Shown one piece after another: positions 12,067 to 23,009 of a stretch of 64,000 bases of DNA (position 1 is the first letter of the stretch; each line of letters opens with the position of its first letter). Made by a program: the position numbers and the translations under genes. The stretch comes from Viscum album. Lineage: Eukaryota > Streptophyta > Magnoliopsida > Santalales > Viscaceae. The stretch lies in the NCBI GenBank assembly GCA_963277665.1, contig OY728122.1, positions 1,981,716,883 to 1,981,780,882 of the forward strand, in the 5' to 3' direction. A model generated the notes under the pieces. It was not told where the DNA came from, did no database searches, and worked only from the letters and a program-made list of their open reading frames with translations.

Positions 12067-12080
12067 ATATTCCCCCCTTA
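12067..12080 (-). promoter_or_regulatory. Polypurine tract of nested element
   Basis: The plus strand ATATTCCCCCCTTA is the complement of TAAGGGGGGAATAT, equivalent to the tract at 2844-2858. It is followed by the same AAGAAAT word as in the outer element. Confidence 0.75.
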
Positions 12081-13170
12081 AGAAATTGCGTCCTCGCAAT
12101 TTTAAAATTGGGCTTGGGAATTTTGTTGAAAGTCCCACATCAGAAAAAGTGTCAGTAAAACTATTAATTTAAAAGAAAGAAAGGCTTCCCAAGTTAACCC
12201 ATACTAGGATTCCGTGTAAGAAAACATGGATATGGAAGAGAAAAAAAGGGTCAAGTTCTGATGGAGAGTGATAGAAAACATGATTACGAGAAAATTAACC
12301 ACAAGAAGATCACAAACTTAAGATGTGTTAAACTGTCTTTGATTACCTAGTTGGAAACGTAAGCCAACAATGTTTTTGTTTTATGTTCTTTTTCATAATT
12401 TTGAGGAATTAATTTACTACATAGAATAAAAATATAAGTAAATATACTTACCTTCAGGTAGAGTTTCATCCCTTAATAAGTTTCCACCAAGACTAATCCT
12501 TTCTCCAAACAATGAGCATTCAAAAGGACTTGATCTCATCAAAAGCACAAGAATCATCTTCTAGATAATCACATAATCCACAAAAGAATAACTATATTTT
12601 TTCCTTGTCTTTAGTCATCAACTAAAACTAAAATGTTTTGTATGAGGTCATATAATCCCCAAAAAGAATAATCCTTTATAAAAAGAAAAATGACTATTAA
12701 TCTCTAAAATTAAACAAAAGTACCCAAGTTCCAAAAAGATCATTCAATACACAATCATCCTTAAAATTCGTCAGAATAATCCAAACTAAGATTGGAACCC
12801 AAAACTCAGAAGGATTTAATCACAATATCTTCCCCAATAAATCTTAACATTTATCTCCAAATAACATCGACTACTATTAAAGTCTCATACTAAATTGTGA
12901 TTAACCTATCCACATATTCTCTATGAAAGGTTCATAATTTTCGAGAAATAACCCAAATCACCATATTTCCACAATAAATACATAAATTATTTCAAAAAAA
13001 ATTCAACCATTCCTCCTCAATTTAAATCCTGTAGAATTTTATTTCCCTTCGGCATATAGTACTCCAAAAGAGAAAACATCATCCAAAATAACCTTCATCA
13101 TTTAATCACCAAATCATTTTCCTATACAAATGATATCCATTTGATAAAACATAAGTTTCCAAAATCAACT
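12081..13170. other. Unclassified internal stretch of nested element
   Basis: About 1.1 kb replacing the integrase, RNase H and chromodomain expected here. No domain is readable in any frame. At 12124 the plus strand reads TGTTGAAAGTCCCACATC, a start seen in many plant copia LTRs, so part may be a relic of another insertion. I could not find the matching end. The rest is A-rich and full of stops. Confidence 0.4.
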
Positions 13171-13690
13171 TATTCTTGATCCATAAGAATAGTAGGTGCA
13201 TTAGTCAGTCAGAAGGGCATAACAACAAACTCATAATTCCCATATCTTGATTGGAAGGTAGTTTTTGGAATATCATCATTCTTGACCCTCAATTGATGAT
13301 AACCAGAATGAATATAAATCTTAGAGAAGAATTGAGTCCCATGAAGTTGGTCAAATAATTCATCAATTCTTGGAAGAAAGTATTTGTTTTTCCCAGTGAT
13401 CCCATTCAATTATCTATAATTAATTCATAACTGCATAGATCCATCCTTCTTCTTCATAAAGAGAACTGGTTCTTGCCATAGAGACACACTTGGTCGGATA
13501 AACACATTCTCCAAAATATCTTGGAGTTTTTTCTTTAATTCCTCTAGCTCTACATTTTCCATCCTATAGGGGATCTTTGACATCAAAAGAGATACAGGTA
13601 CGAATTCAATGGAGAGATCTACCTCTCTTCCTGGGGGAGGTTTGGGTAACTCCACAGGAAATATGTCAATATATTCCGAGATGATGGGGA
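13171..13690 (-). pseudogene. Reverse transcriptase fragment (nested element)
   Basis: 13655-13425 gives [20 protein letters not shown] and VLFMKKKDGSMQL. After a frameshift, 13409-13209 gives [30 protein letters not shown] and [11 protein letters not shown]. This is the N-terminal half of RT, equivalent to 5300-5700 in the outer element. The first catalytic Asp is Tyr here (KIYIHS), and the FIDD box is absent because homology ends near 13170. It is a non-functional relic. Confidence 0.85.
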
Positions 13691-14142
13691 CATTTTTAAA
13701 AGAATAAATCCTTTGTGAGAAACTTATTTCATTTATGATTCTTTTAACATAAAATTATTTTATTTATTAAAACTTAATGCTTAGACAATTACATTTTTCT
13801 ATAATTCCTTCATAATGATTCATAAAAAGCTTGTGATTAACCAAACATATCCCCTGGGAGTGTCGTAACCAAGAGTGCAGCAGGACTCGTTGTCGTGTAC
13901 CAGTTCCCATTCGACGCCAGATCAAAGCGGTGTCTTCGGGTTTTACCCCTATGTACATTTGTGCCAGAGCCACCTCTACCTGCTCGTATCCATACAGGGA
14001 TGTATTTTCTTGATAAACCACTTACTCAATACTCACCAAAATATGAGGAAGATTTCCTATATTTAAACATTTATATAGGGTTCTTCCTAAAGTTTTCATA
14101 TACTGATTTCTATAAATAACTAAACTATCCTTTGATACCAAC
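13691..14142 (-). other. Leader, primer-binding site and gag-protease deletion junction (nested element)
   Basis: Homology passes directly from the RT-upstream sequence GGGGACATTTTT (like 5785-5796) to AAAAGAATAAA (like 7391-7401). The whole gag-protease block, about 1.6 kb, is therefore missing at about 13698. A short T- and A-rich overlap at the join fits deletion by illegitimate recombination. The leader then runs to the primer-binding site, TTGGTATCAAAGG on minus at 14129-14141. Confidence 0.75.
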
Positions 14143-15500
14143 TATGGCATCCCGCCTTTTTAATACATAACATTTCATTACATTTTACAAACAGAGGATC
14201 TTTAAAGTCTAGTGTCTTGGAAATCAGGAACATAAAACATGAGACCAACGTAAAACATTCTTCTAAACCACTTGTAAGTATTTATAATAGGTTCATCCTA
14301 TGTACATTTACTGCATCTCATATCATGGAGACAGACATCAAAGGAAAGGGTGAGCAGAAGGCCCAGTAAGGGTAAACAAGGGAGTCAATGTACTTGTGAT
14401 ATCAATAAGAACTTGAATAAAAACATGAAGACACGAGAAATGGAAGAATAGGCATATAATAAAGAAAATAACTTGGAACATAACTTGAATATGTGGCTAA
14501 AACATTTCATTTATACATTCATGAACATATCACCAAGGTCCATCCCCAAGGTGTCATAAAAATTACCAAGGATATTCACCAAGGTATCGTAAAACTTGTC
14601 ATCTCTGGAGATTAATTCTTTGACCAATGTATTGGAGCACTATCAGGGTGTACCCTTAATATGTCTTCAATTTAATTTGAGCCACATATATCATAATCAT
14701 TCATTTCATAAATAACCCATGGAGAATAAAATAAATGGGTTTCATTTCAAGATCGTGACGTTTAAAAAGTTCTTAAAAAATTAAGATCATTATGTCATTT
14801 ATAACCCATGGAAAGGGAGTGAGGGTTATATGTATGTCAATTCCAGAATAAAATACATCATATTTATATATTTATGAACACCCAAAGAAACTAAATAGGT
14901 CTAGGTATTCACATAAATAAAACAAGAGAATTTCTGGAGAGAAAGAAATCGAAATTTTGAGGTGAAATTTCTGCAGCATAACGGCTATATAACATGCTTT
15001 TAGAAAACATTGAAAAGATAGGGGAAAAGGGTCACCCACTCATAAATAATTCATAATAAATTATGGGTACTGAATAAGATCATGGTATGGATATTTTAAT
15101 GACATACCCCATTAAAATGAAACACAAAAGAAAAGAGAAGATGCGATTTATTTTACAAGAAATCTGGCAGCCTAACGACGTCACATAAAAATTCAGAAAA
15201 CAAATTGAAGAGGGAAGAAAGGGTCTATAATAATTTGGATATGAAATGGGAAGTAATAAGAACATATAATAACATACCCTCAACATAAATAGATGGAAAA
15301 TATAAGACACAACATAAATGAATTCATGACTTAAAAGATGAGGGTGAGAGAATCCCTTACCTTGAAGAGTAACTTTGAAAGCTTGAAGTTTGGGACCTTG
15401 GGAGGCTTGAGGGCACCATGGGAGGACTCCTTGGGAGGTAAAGAGACCAGAACTTCTTTGTGGAGGATTTGGAAAGGAAATTATTGAGGGAAAGGCTTGG

Positions 15501-15508
15501 TATTTATA
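15501..15508 (-). promoter_or_regulatory. LTR TATA box (nested element 5' LTR)
   Basis: TATAAATA on minus. This is the LTR that would have driven transcription of the nested element. The donor-like AAGGTAAGG follows 148 bases downstream on minus, near 15354-15362. Confidence 0.65.
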
Positions 15509-16736
15509 GGAGAAGTGAGGGGACAAAGCATTAATTGCCAAAGGACACCTCATCTGTGGTATTGCAAAAACCATGGGCTTGCCCATGGTATTTTACCATG
15601 GTATTGGTCACTTGGGAAACCTCATAACTTATATTATTATTCATAATTCGACCATAATTATTTCATAATTATTACATCCTTAATGATGTCATTAAACACC
15701 CGAAACTCAAAAATTGTATTTTCACTATTCACCAAAAATTCAACTTTCTCAGAAAAATCCCAAAATTTCACCTTAAACAAATATCGATGCTATGATTTCA
15801 AAAATGAAATCCATTTTATGAAAATAATTTTCTAAATATTTCTAATTATATTTTTAAATAAAAACACTATTCATTGAAAATTCAACTATTTCAGAAAATT
15901 CCCAAAAATTCACCTTAACCTAATATCGATGCTCTGAATTCAAAAATGAACTCCATTTTATAAAAATAGTTTTCTAAATTTTTTAATTTAATTTTAAAAT
16001 AAAAAACACTATTTACTCAAAAAAACTAATACTTAAACAATACTTTCTGGAACATTTATTTACCTATTTTATTGAATCGCATTACTTAATATAGGAACCT
16101 AGATTATATTAATAATTTATTAAGTGAGGATACTTAATCCATTTGATCACATTACTAATCATAAGCATAAAATCTCTATTCATAATTTACTATTCATCAC
16201 AAATTAAGTTGGTCTTATTAGACTCTAAATTTCATACTGAACACAACTGTAGAATACCATTTTTTGAAAATCATTACACATTTTTAATTATTTAAGGTTT
16301 ACATAAATATTTTAAAATATCATTTTTCCAAAATTCATCAATTTACATCCTATATTTATTCGAAAATCTGAAAAAACACAAACTTAACCATAGGAAGAAA
16401 TCAAAATTTATTTATCTCAAAGGATTACACAAAGTATCAACGGTCTCGTTACATAGCCCCTTATAACCCCAGTATAGGACCTAAGTGTAAGGTGTGCTAA
16501 GGTGAGAGAATCTGAGGGTGGATTGGCCAACATTACCGGAGTAGTGATTTCTATTGGCTTGAACTTCTCGTGAAGGAAATTCTGTTCCAGCTTCACACAA
16601 TGAAGTTCGGATTGGGTTTGGTCTAGAGCAAAGCCCAATCGTGCTACCTCCTTCCCGAGTTCTGTCAGATGGGCTTCGATCGGCCTGAGAATACGGGATG
16701 GGGCCATTGAATCTTTTTTTTTCTATATTAATTAAT

Positions 16737-17986
16737 CCATCCATCCAAAATCCATATTTTTATTTTCAAATGACACTTTTAAAGGGTAAGTGTGAACCAA
16801 AACAACTCCAAACCACACAAAATCAACCATTGCATGTTCCACCCACTGCAAAATAAAATTCAATGGACTGCTAGAAAATTCCAAAACTCAAAATTAAAGT
16901 CGATCAAACACCACCATACTCAGACCACGAGTCAGCCCGCATCCCTCTTTTACCATCGGTCACACATTGCGAACCACCACCATCATCAATGCTGGAACCG
17001 ACCACATCCACGCCGCCAAGAAACAAGTTATCGACACCATCTTCGTCCTGAAGCAACCCGCTCAAACTCACATCCCAAAGAGCCTTAAACTCCTCTGTGA
17101 TGCTCCACCTCGGAGAGAGCAGAGGAATTATGGATCCAGAGCAGAGAAAGGAACTTGCGATTGTAGGCCGAAACCATAGTAAGAAACCCTATAACCGTCA
17201 ATGTAGAAGTAATCCAACAACGTCACATCACCATTGTAGACAACCATCAGACTTCAAACAGGAGCCACATGAGAAGCACCCCTGCGCCATTTGCATCTGG
17301 CCCAAACCACTGTACGTCGGTGTCGTCCGAGACACCAGTGGAACCCACCCAACTACAGAACAAAATCTAGAACTGGCGAGCTGCCTGAGAAACACACACT
17401 GAAGTCTTCACGTGGATGACCAACACCCACATCGAACAACCAGAAGCAAAACAGACCAAACCCATCGCAAAACAAAAAAACTTCCAAAAATATTGAAAGC
17501 CGCATCAGAGCATAGAACCAAATACAGAACAGAACCGGGGATTAAACCCTAGGGAAAATGGGAATAAACAGAGATGAAGAGGAAGGGGGTCAGAACCCTA
17601 AAAGGAGAAGTAGACGCTTGGATATCCATGGCCGCCGGACTGCAAAGACCAAAAACTCCATAAATCGGACGCTCTCAGTCCAACCTGGAAGGGAGCAGCT
17701 GACCGCGAGTTTAGAGTGCATAAGAGGTAGCAGATGAAGAGCCAAAGCTTTATCAACCACTCACTGTCGAAGAAGCAAGCCCGAAGCCACGGACGCCGAA
17801 TGAGATAAATCCACCCGATAGAACGAGTCCGAGGAGGAACCGAAGAAGAAAATGATGCAGAAGCAAAAGAAGGAAGGATAGAGAAGTAGGTACCGAGTGG
17901 CGGAGCTCCATCACAAGGAAGAAACCCTAAGGGAGATGGAAAATGCTCGGGAGAGCCAACCAGGCGAGAATGGAGCCATTGGATTG
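16737..17986. mobile_element. 1.25-kb gene-like insertion in LTR, 11-bp flanking repeat
   Basis: Absent from the other three LTRs. It is flanked by TATTAATTAAT at 16726-16736 and 17987-17997. Base composition is clearly richer in G+C than anything around it. On minus it has CT-rich blocks, AGGGTTT words and intron-acceptor-like TTTATTTTGCAG and CCCTAG sites, and it ends in ATGGATGGATGG next to the target. This looks like a transcribed plant gene or non-LTR retroposon that was moved here. Plus-strand open frames (16792-17088, 16967-17179, 17097-17402) show no recognisable domain. Ends show no convincing terminal inverted repeat. Candidates are a gene fragment carried by a MULE, or a LINE-mobilised copy. 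Confidence 0.6.
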
Positions 17987-18200
17987 TATTAATTAATCAA
18001 GATCACTTATATTTATAGACAATAATCGCAACAATTAGTTTCCAACAGTCATATTGACCAACGGTCATATAACAGTAAAAACCCAATGGTCTTATTTTAT
18101 TTATACTCATTTTATTAAATGAAATAGTTTTGGTGAGTATAAAATAAAATAACACACAAATTTAGGAAACAAAATTTATTCAAAATTTCGGGTCATTATA

Positions 18201-19577
18201 GTATTTTCCCATGGTATTGTACACTTGGGACACCTCATAACATATATTACTATTCAAAAGTTGATGAGATTATTTACATCATGATTACATCTACAATGAT
18301 GTCATTAAACAACCAAAACTCAAAATTGTATTTTTACTATTCAGTGAAAAATCAATTGTTTCAGAAAAAACCCAAAAAATCACTCTAACCTAATATTGAT
18401 GCTCTGAATTCAAAAATGAACTCCTTTTTATGAAATTAATTTTATAAATATTTTTAATTTAATTTTAAAATAAACTCATTAGTTATTCCAAAAATACAAC
18501 TTTAAAACTATAACTCATTTTGTAACACCTTAAGAAAGTAATCAAGGTCCCATAAAATTATCGTATAACCATAAGAAAATAAAGTAACAATTTATAATTA
18601 AATTTTTTGAAAATATATTTCCATTTTAAATTATAAAATTGTAAATAAAATATTTATGACATACAAAAATACCAAAACTTAAACTATGATCATTTTTTCA
18701 CTTTTAAGATGTCTAAAATGTATTTATACATTCATGGGTGAAGTTTCTATTTTTTTGTCCAATTTACTATTTATTACTATTAATTACTATTCATATGGGT
18801 ATGTTACTATTCATACATTACTATTTACTAAAAAATTAAGTTGATCTTATTAGACTCTAAATTTCTTATTGAACACAACTGTAGAAGACCATTTTTTGAA
18901 AATAAATTCACATTATTAATTATTTAAAGAATACAAAAATATTTTAAAACACCCCATTTTTCCTAAATTCGTCAATACTTTAAATCCTATATTTATCCTG
19001 ACATTTGAAATTCACAAACTTTCCATAATAAGAAATAACAATTTTATTTATATAAAAGGATTACACAAAGTTTCTAAGGTCTCGTTACATAGCCCCTTAT
19101 AACACCAGCATATGACCTAAGTGTAAGGTGTGATATGGTGATAGAATCTTGGGGCGGCTCGGACAACATTGCCCGAGTGGTGATTTCTATTAGCTTGAAA
19201 TTATTATGTAGGTGAGTTAGTTCAAGCTTCACATGTTAAAGTTCGGCTTGGGCTTGGTCCAGAGCAAAGCCCAGTGATGCTACCTCCTTCCCAAGCTTTG
19301 ACAAATGGGCTTCATATGGCCCGATTCCACTGGATAAGGCCATTAAATCTTCTTTTTGGATTTAATTAACCAAGATAATTGTATTTATAAAAACACAATG
19401 TTAATATTATAGTTACCAATGATCATATTGACCAATGGTCATATAACAGTCGAAACCCAACGGTCTCATTTTAATTATACCCACTTCATTAATTAAAGGA
19501 TATAGTTTTGTTGAGTATAAAATAAAATAACAAAAAAAATTGGAAACAAATATAATTAAAAAACTTGGTTTGTTATA
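18201..19577 (-). repeat. 5' LTR of outer element, second part
   Basis: Resumes with the target copy GTATT and the CCATGG cluster and matches 1458-2843 of the 3' LTR to the end TTGTTATA. GTGTC follows at 19578. Confidence 0.92.
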
Positions 19578-20279
19578 GTGTCGATCAATATATGCAACAA
19601 AACCACACAGAATAATAGAAAAATGGTAGATATACTCATCTCAAACTCTAAGTATCATTAGGTTTTGACCTCATAGCTAGCCACAAGATTCTACTTGAGG
19701 TTTAAAGGCAATTTTCATATTGGATAACACACTCCATGAGCTCTACCATCCAACATGGCACTCGTTTGAGAGATACATTCCATTGGGTACATCCCTACAA
19801 TCCATAATGGTATATTCAATTTAAAATGCTCCATCAAGAACAGATCTTTATGTCAAACTCTAATTCCTACCACTAGAGGTCCTATCACTCCTTCCATGCA
19901 CCCCGAACAAGATCATAAGAACCCAAGTGGAGATTTCCTCCCCTCACCAATATATACAATCGTAGGAGCACTACTCTAGACTGTGAACTATGTAAATCCT
20001 CTCTAAATAGATTTAAAGCACGGACCCACACCTCGGTGCTACCCCACAGCCAATGGATTACTAACTCTTAACCATCCCATGAATCCTTTGTCACACACAT
20101 ATGGATAGGCCTACAACTCAATGCATTGAGGTATCTCTACCAACTAACCATGTTTCATGCATAACAAGTGGAAAGGACTTCTCCTCATAACTATTCTCCA
20201 TAGTCGAGGGAGCTTTGAATCTTATGGAGGACCTAATCCCTACTATTAATCAAAGACAGGGGAGTACTACCATGAAGAT

Positions 20280-20930
20280 AAAGGACCTACACCCTGACAA
20301 AGCAAGGGAGTAAAACTCTATGGATAGAGGAACCAAACTCTATATATATGGTAGTTCTGTCTCTACTTGTATGATCACTATGGGGGTCCAGCACCCTGAC
20401 TTGATAAGGGAGTACCGACCCCAGGGTAGTGGACCCACACCCTGATGTGATTGGGGAGTAATGAATCTGACTGAACATCATGAATGGAGGTCCCACACCC
20501 TGATAGAATAGGGGAGTATCAACTCCAAGGATAGAGGACCCATACCCAAGTATGATAGGGGAGTAACAACTTTATCTGCATAATGAGTATGGAGGGCCCA
20601 CACCCTGATATGATTGGGGAGATCCATCTCCATATGTATGAATGATATGGGGGACCCCCACCCTAGTCCAATAGTGTAATATTAACCCTAAGAGAACTTT
20701 TCCATAGGTATAGGACCAACATTCACTATGGGGGAGTTTTGTCTCTACAAAACTGATAGTTAAGGGAAACTCACACCCAAATATGATAGGGGAGTATCAG
20801 TCCCTATGTCTCTCTCAAATAAGCCACCATGATCTCTTGCATCAGTCAAGAACTGCTAAAAGAAGAATCATTCTCATCATAACTTCCATCACAACACTAC
20901 CATGAGTAGGGGACCCACACCCTAAAATCA
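20280..20930. repeat. Degenerate repeats with core CCACACCCTGATATGAT
   Basis: A word close to CCCACACCCTGATATGATAG followed by GGGGAGTA occurs about nine times (near 20290, 20392, 20432, 20497, 20542, 20600, 20658, 20770 and 20915). Spacing is irregular, about 40 to 140 bases. Spacers are unrelated or only loosely alike. It reads as an old minisatellite or a clustered-motif region, not a coding repeat. Confidence 0.65.
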
Positions 20931-21179
20931 TGTGAGCACCTCTCTATCGGCCTAAATATTTTAGGTTGACCCACATTCTGAGACAACGAGGAATGGTACA
21001 GACATCGAAATCTCTCTAGTGATCCACCCCAATAAATTCCCATGATCAAGCACCGCTCGTGTAGCATCATGATTGAATCACACCACTTCATATCTCAAAA
21101 TCTACCATAATGGATACCATCGCATTCTATATGAAAAGCAACTCATGATAGGCTACTCATAGGCTTGAATATGAGTCAT

Positions 21180-21640
21180 GAAGAATTAGATATGAAAGGT
21201 GGATGTTCCTAATAATTGTGCATGGCATGAACTGGGGTACACATGATGTGTGACACCACCTAAATACTTATACTTGTTCTCTACTACATAGCTTGGATGG
21301 CCATGTGAGCATATACAGTTTTCACATATAGACCATGGTGTGTCTCACCTCACTCAAGCACCTGGTCGTGTTCTTACCCACATGGCTTGGATAGCTATGT
21401 ATTCTACATGGCATGTACCCTGGGTACACAACATGTCCTAGGTAATTGGATTCTTGGCCTAGTATTCAGTTTGTGCCCATGTATGGAACCCCTTGTCCTT
21501 GTACTCTAGTCGTGTACTTTCACATGACCATGTCCCTTGACACGACACATCAATTCATGTCCCTCAGCCACACGATCTGGGATCACTACATGGCATGTAC
21601 CTCTTATACTCAGTTTGTAGTCACCAAAACTAATATTTCC
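21180..21640. repeat. Palindromic ACATGGCATGT motif region
   Basis: Repeated variants of ACATGGCATGTACC (exact at about 21406 and 21588) mixed with ACATGGCTTGGATGGC. ACATGGCATGT is nearly self-complementary. The same class of motif, as ACATGCCATGT and ACATGGCGTGT, is scattered over the copia leader at 39480-39960. Confidence 0.55.
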
Positions 21641-22369
21641 TAAAAAAAAAAGAACACATTGTTTGTACCTCTACCCTACAGGTTGTGTGATCAGGAATTC
21701 CAAATAAGTATTCCCTACTAGCTGCCTGAAACTCATCGGTTTCCACTGAAACCCACATATCAACCCCCAATGGGTCCTTATTAGTTATCTAAAGGGTCCA
21801 TAACCATAAAAAATGCATAAAAGGGGTTTTTTGACTTAATAATAAAATATTCCAACCTCGTGGTGAAACTCTAAAGCTTAAGGTGTAGTTTCACACTCTA
21901 AATTCACTACACCATGATCCGAGAGAGATCAGCATCAAAAACAGGGATCAATAGAACATACACTCCTTGATTCGGCCATGGTTCCCTTGGCCATTGTGGG
22001 AGAACATCCTCCTCTCTCTTTTTTGGATGTGAAAAGGGGGAGGGGTATATTATTTTATTTTTAATAAACTAATATCATCTTCTTTTCTTCCAATGTGCCC
22101 TCAACCGAGCACCCCATGTCAATAAATTTTATGACGCACATAGGCCAAACATCATGTTCTAAACTCAACCACAACCTCGGATTCCTGATTTGAGACTTTG
22201 CTCAGGAGTTATACCAAATTTACAAAGAAACTACATGGGTGTCATAAAATATTTTTAACATCACCACACTGATGCTCTCCAGGCCCCAAAGTCCCTCGCT
22301 GACTCAATGGATAGCTTCATAAATATTCCTAGAAATATTTCAAATTCATACATGGAAAAACTTGAGTCT

Positions 22370-22710
22370 CTATATTTTAGTAAATTATTAATTTTAATTA
22401 GTAAATAATATAATGTAATTATAAATTAATTAATTATAATTATCAATTAATTTCTTTTAATTAGTACTATATTAATTATAATTAGTAATTAATTAATTAT
22501 GTAATTAATTATTATTAGTAATTAAATAAATATAATTAGTAATTACATAACTTTAATTAGTAATTAATTTAGTATTAATTAATTTTAATTGGTAATTATT
22601 AATCCATTCATTCAAATTATTCAAATAAATTATTAATAATGATGTACTATTGAATTTTAATTAAAAATTAATTAACAATTAATTAACTAATTAATGACAG
22701 ATTAAGGAAA
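22370..22710. repeat. TAATTA-rich low-complexity tract
   Basis: Many copies of TAATTAGTAATTAATTA-like words on both strands, giving a strongly A+T, partly palindromic tract. No gene is readable. The following 22711-23018 stretch is ordinary A+T-rich sequence with no feature I can name. Confidence 0.7.
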
Positions 22711-23009
22711 ATAAACTTATTATTCACTAATTTTGAACTACTAAGTAAGTAATGATTAATTACTGATTAAATTGGGATTAACTTATGATGAATTGATGAT
22801 ATAATAATGAATAGTTATTGATTAAACATTGGATTAACTTAGGATCCAAGAGGTCTTGTTGCATGAAAATTAGACCTAATTTCATACCTTATTTTTCACT
22901 CCCATTATATCTTCTTTAGATGATTCATAACATTAGGAATAATAACATTAGGACTTAAAAATATTAATTTAATCATTGAATATATAATAAAAATAACATA
23001 ATTTCAGTA

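Larger units (their letters stand above)
9273..18200 (-). mobile_element. Nested Tekay/Del-like element, internally deleted
   Basis: A second member of the same family inserted, in the same orientation, into the outer element's 5' LTR. It is bounded by GTATT at 9268-9272 and 18201-18205. Its LTRs are 9273-12066 (2794 bp) and 14143-18200 (about 2797 bp once a 1.25-kb insert is removed). The internal part is only about 2.1 kb. It keeps the leader, the primer-binding site and part of RT but lacks recognisable gag, protease, RNase H and integrase. By eye its LTRs are closer to each other than the outer pair, as expected for the younger insertion. Confidence 0.92.
14143..18200 (-). repeat. 5' LTR of nested element, with 1.25-kb insert
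   Basis: Starts TATGGCATCCC two bases from the primer-binding site and ends GGTCATTATA at 18200. It aligns with 9273-12066 on both sides of the insert at 16737-17986. It contains the TATA box at 15501-15508. Confidence 0.9.
24..19577 (-). mobile_element. Outer Ty3/gypsy chromovirus (Tekay/Del-like), degenerate, with nested insertion
   Basis: A complete but decayed LTR retrotransposon read on the minus strand. The order along minus is 5' LTR (7833-9272 plus 18201-19577), primer-binding site, gag, protease, RT, RNase H, integrase, chromodomain, polypurine tract, 3' LTR (24-2843). A 5-bp duplication GTGTC lies just outside both ends (19-23 and 19578-19582), which proves that the split 5' LTR belongs to one insertion. 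The 3' LTR is 2820 bp. The two 5' LTR pieces add to about 2812 bp once the nested element is removed. Domain order RT-RH-IN with a chromodomain and a CX2CX3HX3C-type knuckle fits the Tekay/Del lineage of plant chromoviruses. Stops in every domain mean it is not autonomous now. Confidence 0.93.
19583..22369. other. Unclassified intergenic sequence with degenerate short repeats
   Basis: Pre-insertion DNA contiguous with bases 1-18. No coding domain is readable on either strand. Two repeat-rich blocks stand out: 20280-20930 and 21180-21640 (listed separately). A plus-strand block near 21980-22060 has a CT-rich run next to GTGAAAAGGGGGAGGGG, reminiscent of an element end, but I found no partner copy in the window. 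Confidence 0.5.

Noticed and set aside
15080..15586. 168-codon minus frame in an LTR, with relatives at 10481-10753 and 1329-1520
   Set aside because: A similar peptide is readable in three LTRs, but it runs straight through the conserved TATA box (the SYKYQ residues are the TATA box itself) and the donor-like site. Conservation is better explained by regulatory DNA and common descent than by coding.
17097..17402. 101-codon plus frame in the 1.25-kb insert
   Set aside because: Splice-like and UTR-like signals are on the opposite strand. The frame overlaps two others on plus and shows no domain, as expected by chance in G+C-richer DNA.
20280..20930. CRISPR-like array
   Set aside because: Repeat copies are too diverged and spacing is irregular, and the whole context is a plant nuclear genome.
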